From an uncultured Bacteroides sp. (GTDB lineage Bacteria; Bacteroidota; Bacteroidia; Bacteroidales; Bacteroidaceae): a stretch of 41,084 bases of DNA. A model generated the notes under the pieces. The model did not search any database, was not told the DNA's origin, and was given only the letters and a program-made list of their open reading frames with translations. Made by a program: the position numbers and the translations under genes. The number at the start of each line of letters is the position of its first letter. The stretch's first letter is position 1. The stretch covers positions 1 to 41,084 of the forward strand of contig CAMTOS010000017.1 of the NCBI GenBank assembly GCA_947074195.1, given 5' to 3'. Below are positions 35,923-41,084 of this stretch, one piece after another.

Positions 35923-37572
35923 ATGAAACGATTATATAGCATTATCTCTTTCTGCTGCATTCTGCTCGGTTTACTATCGTGCAACGATGACAAAGAAATG
36001 ATTATCGTCAGTGGTTTTCACGATGGTGATACACCTGCATTGAATGCATCAAGCACATCGGTTACTCTGAATTCAGAAACTCCGGGCGTATCTGCTCTCT
36101 CATTAACATGGGGCGAATATAGCCTATCAATCAATAACAGCGGCTATGACATGCCCGATGAAATGATTGATAAATACATTGAACTATCTGCAAACAGCAA
36201 TTTTGAGGAATGTGAATCTTCATTATGTCTGACAAACAGCAGAACTTATACCCATATAGAGCTGAACAACCTTTCGAATAAGATGGGTATGCAACCCTGG
36301 GAAACACAAGATCTTTATATCCGTATTAAATATGTTTTGGGTAATAATATAGAACCTCAATACAGTAATGTGGTTACTGTTGGTTTGACTCCTTATGGCA
36401 TTCGTTTGAACACATTGGATATTCTTTCTAAAGATCAGGAATCTGTTACAGGTTATCTTTATTCACCTGCAGAAAACGGAATATATACAGGTTTCGTTGG
36501 TGCCTCGGGTTGGATGAATGCTTACTTCCGCGAAAACGATGGTACAATGTGGGGTAATGATGGTATCGTTGGTACTGAATTTAAACTGAGCAAAGATGAA
36601 GCTACACACTGGAACATCTGGTATCCTGGTGTTGCCGGTTCTTATCTGACTACTGTAGATACACATACTGAACAATGGAGTGCTACGCTTCTTACTAACC
36701 TGACAATAACAGTAGATGGCAATCCGGTAGAAATGAAATTCTCTGTACCTCGCAATACATGGACCGGTAGTTTCTCGGTAAATGGTGCAACTACTATCAA
36801 CGGTGGTAAAGCCGATACGAAAGCTTATACTCTTGAAACAGGTACAAGCGATGATGCAGCAATCGCAGGAACACTTGATCTTGATTTCTATGCATCAGTA
36901 CCTAAAGCCGGCAACTTTATCATCACACTGAATATGGGTGAAGAGAACATCGTTGCGACAGTTGAAGAGGGTGAGATTGAAGAAAGCAATTATCAATTCT
37001 ATCTGGATATGATCAATCCTGACAATTGGGATGATGTGAAGTGCAAGCTTTACTCTTTCGAAGAGGATTATATCTATAAAGGTTTCTATTTTGCATCTGC
37101 ATGGGAAAATTTCAAGTTTGCTACTGAAGACCGCGAAACAATTTATGGTTCGGTGCCTGAATCATTGTATGAACTTGATCCTACTGGCGCAGCATGGAAT
37201 ATCTGGATGGATACTGAACAAAGTGCCTTCTACATGTTTACTGCTAACTTGGCGGATAATACATGGACACCACTTGAGATTACAAGTATTGCTGTTTCGG
37301 GTGACTTCAATGACTGGTCGATCACTACAGACTTAATGTCTTATGATGCTGAGGGTAAAATCTGGACAGCAATTCTGGATATCAACTATATTGAATGGGG
37401 TATGAATATTATCCTTAACGATGACTGGGATATGAAGCTTACCCAAAAGAGCAATGGTGTACTTCAGTTAGGACCGGGCAATAATATTGTTCCTGCTGAA
37501 ACCGGAACTTATTTCTTCAGTATCAACTTCTGGGATATGAATAACATCACTTATACATTGATTAAACAATAA
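35923..37572 (+). CDS. SusE-like surface glycan-binding protein
   Basis: A 549-residue lipoprotein (lipobox LLSC, Cys about 20) without catalytic signatures. The N-terminal 140 residues look like the SusE N-terminal immunoglobulin-like domain (LNSETPGVSALSLTWGEY). Two similar modules follow: VTGYLYSPAENGIYTGFVG with NAYFRENDGTMWG (from about 165), and CKLYSFEEDYIYKGFYFAS with NFKFATEDRETIYG (from about 372). This suggests internal duplication of carbohydrate-binding domains. Many exposed Trp and Tyr residues fit sugar stacking. Its place after SusD matches the surface glycan-binding protein of known pectic-galactan loci. It probably holds long galactan chains for the GH53 enzyme. Confidence 0.85.
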   Translation: MKRLYSIISFCCILLGLLSCNDDKEMIIVSGFHDGDTPALNASSTSVTLNSETPGVSALSLTWGEYSLSINNSGYDMPDEMIDKYIELSANSNFEECESSLCLTNSRTYTHIELNNLSNKMGMQPWETQDLYIRIKYVLGNNIEPQYSNVVTVGLTPYGIRLNTLDILSKDQESVTGYLYSPAENGIYTGFVGASGWMNAYFRENDGTMWGNDGIVGTEFKLSKDEATHWNIWYPGVAGSYLTTVDTHTEQWSATLLTNLTITVDGNPVEMKFSVPRNTWTGSFSVNGATTINGGKADTKAYTLETGTSDDAAIAGTLDLDFYASVPKAGNFIITLNMGEENIVATVEEGEIEESNYQFYLDMINPDNWDDVKCKLYSFEEDYIYKGFYFASAWENFKFATEDRETIYGSVPESLYELDPTGAAWNIWMDTEQSAFYMFTANLADNTWTPLEITSIAVSGDFNDWSITTDLMSYDAEGKIWTAILDINYIEWGMNIILNDDWDMKLTQKSNGVLQLGPGNNIVPAETGTYFFSINFWDMNNITYTLIKQ

Positions 37573-37590
37573 GGTATTATTTAAATATGC

Positions 37591-37643
37591 AGTGCGCTGT
37601 TTATATCATTAAAACAGTAGCGAACAGCGCACTTCTTTTTTTT
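37591..37643 (+). terminator. Strong hairpin with T-run between the SusE-like and GH53 genes
   Basis: AGTGCGCTGTT (37591-37601) pairs perfectly with AACAGCGCACT (37623-37633), loop of 21, then TC and eight T (37636-37643). It has all the properties of an intrinsic terminator but lies inside the locus, 12 bases before the GH53 start. It probably lowers or separates expression of the enzyme genes. Confidence 0.75.
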
Positions 37644-37655
37644 ATTCTTACGATT

Positions 37656-38714
37656 ATGAGAAATCCATTCAAATTAATATTCGGTAGCTTACTTGGTGCA
37701 GCACTTACTTTCTGTGTGGCTTGTGCCGAAGAGCAACCTGCTTTTAAGGTAGTAGATCAGCCTGAACCTTCGACTACAAACTTCGCCAGTGGTGCAGATA
37801 TCAGTTGGGTAACAAAATTCGAAAACGTTGGTGTGAAGTTCTATAATGAACAAGGCAACGAAAGAGAATGTACAGCTTTAATGAAAGAGATCGGCATGAA
37901 CACGATTCGCCTTCGCGTATGGGTTAATCCTGCTGATGGCTGGTGCAATATTGATGATGTTCTTGCTAAAGCATTGCGTGCCAAAGAACAGGGCATGCGT
38001 ATCATGATTAACTTCCATTATAGTGACAGTTGGGCCGATCCTGGTCAGCAGTATATTCCTAAAGCTTGGGAGAATTATACCATCGATGAAATGAAAGATG
38101 CCGTGGCTAATCATACGAAAGAGGTGCTTCAGGTATTACAACAAAATCAGATTGATGTGGAATGGGTGCAGGTTGGCAATGAAACCACTACAGGTATGCT
38201 TTGGCCAATGGGCGATGCGAAAAGCAATATGGGCAACTATGCCGAACTATCTAACGCGGGCTATGATGCAGTGAAAAGTATTTATCCTGCTGCAAAAGTG
38301 ATTATTCACGTGGATAAAGGCAATGAACTTTCGCGCTTTACCTGGTTGTTCGATGGATTGAGACGCAATAAAGCGAAATGGGATGTGATTGGTATGTCGC
38401 TATATCCTGAGGTGAATACCTGGGAAACAGAAAATCAGAGCATTACCGATAATATTAAAACATTATTCGAACGCTATGGTACTGAATGTATGATTGTTGA
38501 AGTTGGCATGAGCCGTACTGAGACTGCTGCTTCGCGCGCATTCCTGACTGACTTGTTCAAGAAAGCAATGCATGAAACAGATAACCGTTGCCAGGGTATT
38601 CTTTACTGGGAACCTGAATGTTATACTTACGAAACTTACGACAAAGGTGCTTTTACTAACGATGGTCGCCCTTCTGAAGCTTTGATTCCGTTTGGCGAAT
38701 ACACAACTTACTAA
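37656..38714 (+). CDS. GH53 endo-beta-1,4-galactanase lipoprotein
   Basis: A 352-residue enzyme that cleaves internal beta-1,4-galactan bonds in pectic arabinogalactan. The signal peptide ends in a lipobox-like CVAC (Cys about 23), which suggests a surface lipoprotein. GH53 hallmarks: GADISWVTKFENVGVKFYN, MNTIRLRVWVNP, NFHYSDSWADPG, the acid/base glutamate in VQVGNETTTGMLWP and the nucleophile in MIVEVGMS. I prefer ATG 37656; the longer frame from 37587 would translate through the terminator hairpin and lacks a proper signal start. The GH2 gene follows after 11 bases. Confidence 0.93.
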   Translation: MRNPFKLIFGSLLGAALTFCVACAEEQPAFKVVDQPEPSTTNFASGADISWVTKFENVGVKFYNEQGNERECTALMKEIGMNTIRLRVWVNPADGWCNIDDVLAKALRAKEQGMRIMINFHYSDSWADPGQQYIPKAWENYTIDEMKDAVANHTKEVLQVLQQNQIDVEWVQVGNETTTGMLWPMGDAKSNMGNYAELSNAGYDAVKSIYPAAKVIIHVDKGNELSRFTWLFDGLRRNKAKWDVIGMSLYPEVNTWETENQSITDNIKTLFERYGTECMIVEVGMSRTETAASRAFLTDLFKKAMHETDNRCQGILYWEPECYTYETYDKGAFTNDGRPSEALIPFGEYTTY

Positions 38715-38725
38715 ACTACGACTTG

Positions 38726-41084
38726 ATGAAACAGATATTATTTTGTCTTTGCGCTATACTCTTCCTTCCTCTTCATGCGAATGTCAGAGAAGAGATGGAT
38801 CTGGAAAAAGGATGGAAATTTACGAAAGGTGATATTGAAAATGCAATGCTGCCTGAATTCGATGACCGTAAATGGGAATCGGTAGTTGTACCTCATGACT
38901 GGGCGATTGCCGGACCATTCGACCGCAATATTGATGTTCAGTTTGTTGCTATCGAGCAAAATGGAGCTACAACTCCTTCTGAGCATACGGGTCGTACGGG
39001 CGCTTTACCTTACATCGGTGTGGGCTGGTATCGTCTGGAATTAGACTTGCCACAGAACTTTGCACATACCGAACTTCGCTTCGATGGAGCGATGTCTGAG
39101 CCGATTGTATATGTCAACGGACAGGAAGCGGGTAGCTGGCCAAACGGTTACAATGCATTCAATGTAGATATTACGCCTTATCTGGTAGATGGCAAGAACA
39201 TTATTGCCGTTCGTCTTCAGAACTTAGAAGAGAGTTCACGCTGGTATTCGGGTGCAGGTCTTTATCGCCCTGTGCGATTGGTGAGAACCGGAGTGAATGC
39301 CATTAACACATGGGGCATCACAGTAACTACACCAGAAGTCTCTGCCAACAATGCATTGGTCGAAGTAAAAACGCAGCTTCGTTTGCCGGTTAATCCACAA
39401 GGAATTATGCTGGTGCACGAGATTCTGAATACTGATAGTATTTCTTTAGGTATCAGCAAACAGGAAAAGCCATTTAGCAATGGTTCATCATTGTGCCAGA
39501 TGGAAATTCTTCAACCTGCATTATGGTCGCCTGAGACTCCTAACCTTTATTTGCTTCGTACGAAAGTATTGAAAGACGGACAATTGGCTGATGAGGTTTA
39601 TACCCGTTTCGGTGTTCGTTCTATCGCAGTTTCAGCTGAGAATGGCTTCCAGTTGAATGGCGAAACACGCAAGATTAAAGGTGTTTGTCTGCACCACGAT
39701 TTAGGTCCTATTGGTGCGGCTGTAAATAAAGCGGCACTTCGTCGTCAGCTTAAGATTTTGAAAGATATGGGTTGCGACGCTATCCGTACGGCACACAATA
39801 TGCCTTCGACATGGCAGATGGACCTTTGCGATGAGATGGGTTTCATGGTTATGGCAGAATCATTCGATATGTGGCTATACCCGAAATGTAAGAATGGATA
39901 TAACCGTTTCTTCAATGATTGGGCAGAGAAAGATTTAGTGAATCTTGTACATTGCCACAAGAATCATCCCTCTATCGTGATGTGGAGTATTGGTAACGAG
40001 ATTCCCGAACAATGGAGCAATCAGGGGGCTCGTCTGGCAAAACAGTTGCAGGATATTATTCACCGCGAAGACCCTACCCGTCCGGTGACACAGGGCATGG
40101 ACCGTGTGGATGAAGCGGTAAAGAGTGGTTTTGCCGGAGTGATGGATGTTCCAGGACTGAACTACCGCACACACAAATACCAGTCGGCTTATGATAATCT
40201 TCCACAAGGTTTTGTTCTGGGTTCTGAAACAGCCTCAACAGTTAGCTCGCGTGGCGTTTATAAATTTCCTGTAGAAGAGAAAAAAGGAGCGACTTATGAA
40301 GATCGCCAGTGTTCCTCTTACGACCTTGAGGCTTGTTCGTGGAGTAACATTCCCGAAGATGACTTCATTCTTCAGGATGATAAAGACTGGGTTATCGGTG
40401 AGTTTGTATGGACAGGTTTCGACTATCTGGGCGAACCTACACCTTATGATCATATGTGGCCGGCACGTAGCTCATACTTCGGTATGATCGATTTAGCGGG
40501 TTTACCAAAAGACAGATATTATTTGTACAGAAGTCGCTGGAATACAGAAGATGAGACATTGCATATTCTTCCGCACTGGAATTGGCAGGGTCGCGAAGGC
40601 GAAGTTACTCCGGTTTATGTTTACACAAACTATCCGGAAGTCGAGCTTTTTGTAAATGGAGTAAGTCAGGGACGCCGTGCGAAAAATCCCGAAGAGCGAC
40701 TGGATCGTTATCGTCTGCGCTGGAATGATGTCGTTTATCAGCCCGGAGAAGTTAAGGTAGTGGCTTATGACGCGAATGGCAATGCTGTAGCAGAAAATCA
40801 AATCAGAACTGCCGGTAAACCTTATCAGCTTAAACTTGAAGCCGACCGCAACGTATTGACTGCCGATGGCAAAGACCTTTCTTTCGTTACTGTTAGCGTG
40901 GTAGATAAAGACGGAAACCTTTGTCCGGATGCAACAAACCGTTTAAAGTTCAACGTTAAAGGCAATGGTAATTATAAAGCAGCCTGCAATGGTGATGCTT
41001 CATCGCTCGAATCATTTGTGCAACCTACCATGAAAGCATTTAGCGGACAGTTGGTGGTGGTGCTTCAAAGTAACGAAACTCCCG
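38726..41084 (+). CDS. GH2 beta-galactosidase (3' partial)
   Basis: The frame is open from ATG 38726 to the window end (786 codons), so the C terminus is missing. Signal peptide of about 19 residues ending PLHA, with no lipobox at its cleavage region, so periplasmic. GH2 order is visible: sugar-binding jelly-roll (GWYRLELDLP, YVNGQEAGSWPNGYNAF), immunoglobulin-like domain, TIM barrel with GVCLHHDLGPIGAA, IRTAHNMPS, acid/base Glu425 in WSIGNEIPEQ and nucleophile Glu501 in GSETAS. A DUF4982-like domain (VYVYTNYPEVELFVNG) and the start of another beta domain follow. It should release galactose from imported galacto-oligosaccharides. It lies 11 bases after the GH53 gene. Confidence 0.93.
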   Translation, partial: MKQILFCLCAILFLPLHANVREEMDLEKGWKFTKGDIENAMLPEFDDRKWESVVVPHDWAIAGPFDRNIDVQFVAIEQNGATTPSEHTGRTGALPYIGVGWYRLELDLPQNFAHTELRFDGAMSEPIVYVNGQEAGSWPNGYNAFNVDITPYLVDGKNIIAVRLQNLEESSRWYSGAGLYRPVRLVRTGVNAINTWGITVTTPEVSANNALVEVKTQLRLPVNPQGIMLVHEILNTDSISLGISKQEKPFSNGSSLCQMEILQPALWSPETPNLYLLRTKVLKDGQLADEVYTRFGVRSIAVSAENGFQLNGETRKIKGVCLHHDLGPIGAAVNKAALRRQLKILKDMGCDAIRTAHNMPSTWQMDLCDEMGFMVMAESFDMWLYPKCKNGYNRFFNDWAEKDLVNLVHCHKNHPSIVMWSIGNEIPEQWSNQGARLAKQLQDIIHREDPTRPVTQGMDRVDEAVKSGFAGVMDVPGLNYRTHKYQSAYDNLPQGFVLGSETASTVSSRGVYKFPVEEKKGATYEDRQCSSYDLEACSWSNIPEDDFILQDDKDWVIGEFVWTGFDYLGEPTPYDHMWPARSSYFGMIDLAGLPKDRYYLYRSRWNTEDETLHILPHWNWQGREGEVTPVYVYTNYPEVELFVNGVSQGRRAKNPEERLDRYRLRWNDVVYQPGEVKVVAYDANGNAVAENQIRTAGKPYQLKLEADRNVLTADGKDLSFVTVSVVDKDGNLCPDATNRLKFNVKGNGNYKAACNGDASSLESFVQPTMKAFSGQLVVVLQSNETP

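Noticed and set aside
37587..37655. Upstream ATG of the GH53 frame at 37587
   Set aside because: It would translate the terminator hairpin and put 23 extra residues before a normal lipoprotein signal peptide that starts at 37656.

Overview
The window looks like chromosome from a gut-type Bacteroidales bacterium (Bacteroides/Phocaeicola-like). The evidence is a complete SusC/SusD polysaccharide utilisation locus under a hybrid two-component regulator, a MurF-alanine racemase fusion, -7 boxes of the TAnnTTTG type, weak ribosome binding sites and moderately AT-rich DNA. I cannot assign a species from sequence alone. No rRNA, tRNA, insertion sequence or CRISPR array was seen.

Layout. 3-3212 (+): a 5'-truncated Dna2-like nuclease-helicase. 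3222-3583 (+): two tandem, nearly identical small-RNA genes, each with its own promoter and terminator. 3801-8416 (-): an operon GSCFA protein, murF-alr fusion, tatA, tatC (envelope and protein export). 8487-9740 (-): a secreted inositol-polyphosphate-type phosphatase. 9930-10142 (+): a small CDGSH iron-sulfur protein with a foldable leader. 10219-12839 (-): an oxidative-stress operon ahpC-ahpF-perR-like gene, with a 7-1-7 palindrome over the -33 box. 13215-13994 (-): a lipoprotein gene whose 3' UTR holds four perfect 22-bp hairpin-forming units. 14195-18907 (+): dxs, trkA, trkH. 19069-23532 (+): a TonB-dependent receptor and a probable beta-helix surface lipoprotein. 23620-26762 (-): a three-gene operon of an AAA ATPase, a DUF4435/TOPRIM-like protein and a MscS channel, which recalls the PARIS defence pair. 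27152-41084 (+): a pectic-galactan type utilisation locus: HTCS sensor-regulator, SusC, SusD, SusE-like glycan-binding lipoprotein, GH53 endo-galactanase and a GH2 beta-galactosidase cut off by the window end.

How the parts work together. In the galactan locus the HTCS is expected to sense galacto-oligosaccharides in the periplasm and switch on the SusC promoter. The GH53 lipoprotein would cut galactan at the surface, the SusE-like protein and SusD would capture fragments, SusC would import them, and the GH2 enzyme would release galactose in the periplasm. A strong terminator-like hairpin separates the binding-protein genes from the enzyme genes.

The most interesting items beyond ordinary annotation are the tandem small RNAs (with a possible pairing site in the susC leader of this window), the 22-bp hairpin array in a 3' UTR, the ATPase-TOPRIM-MscS operon with a structured region upstream, and the candidate peroxide operator in front of ahpC.
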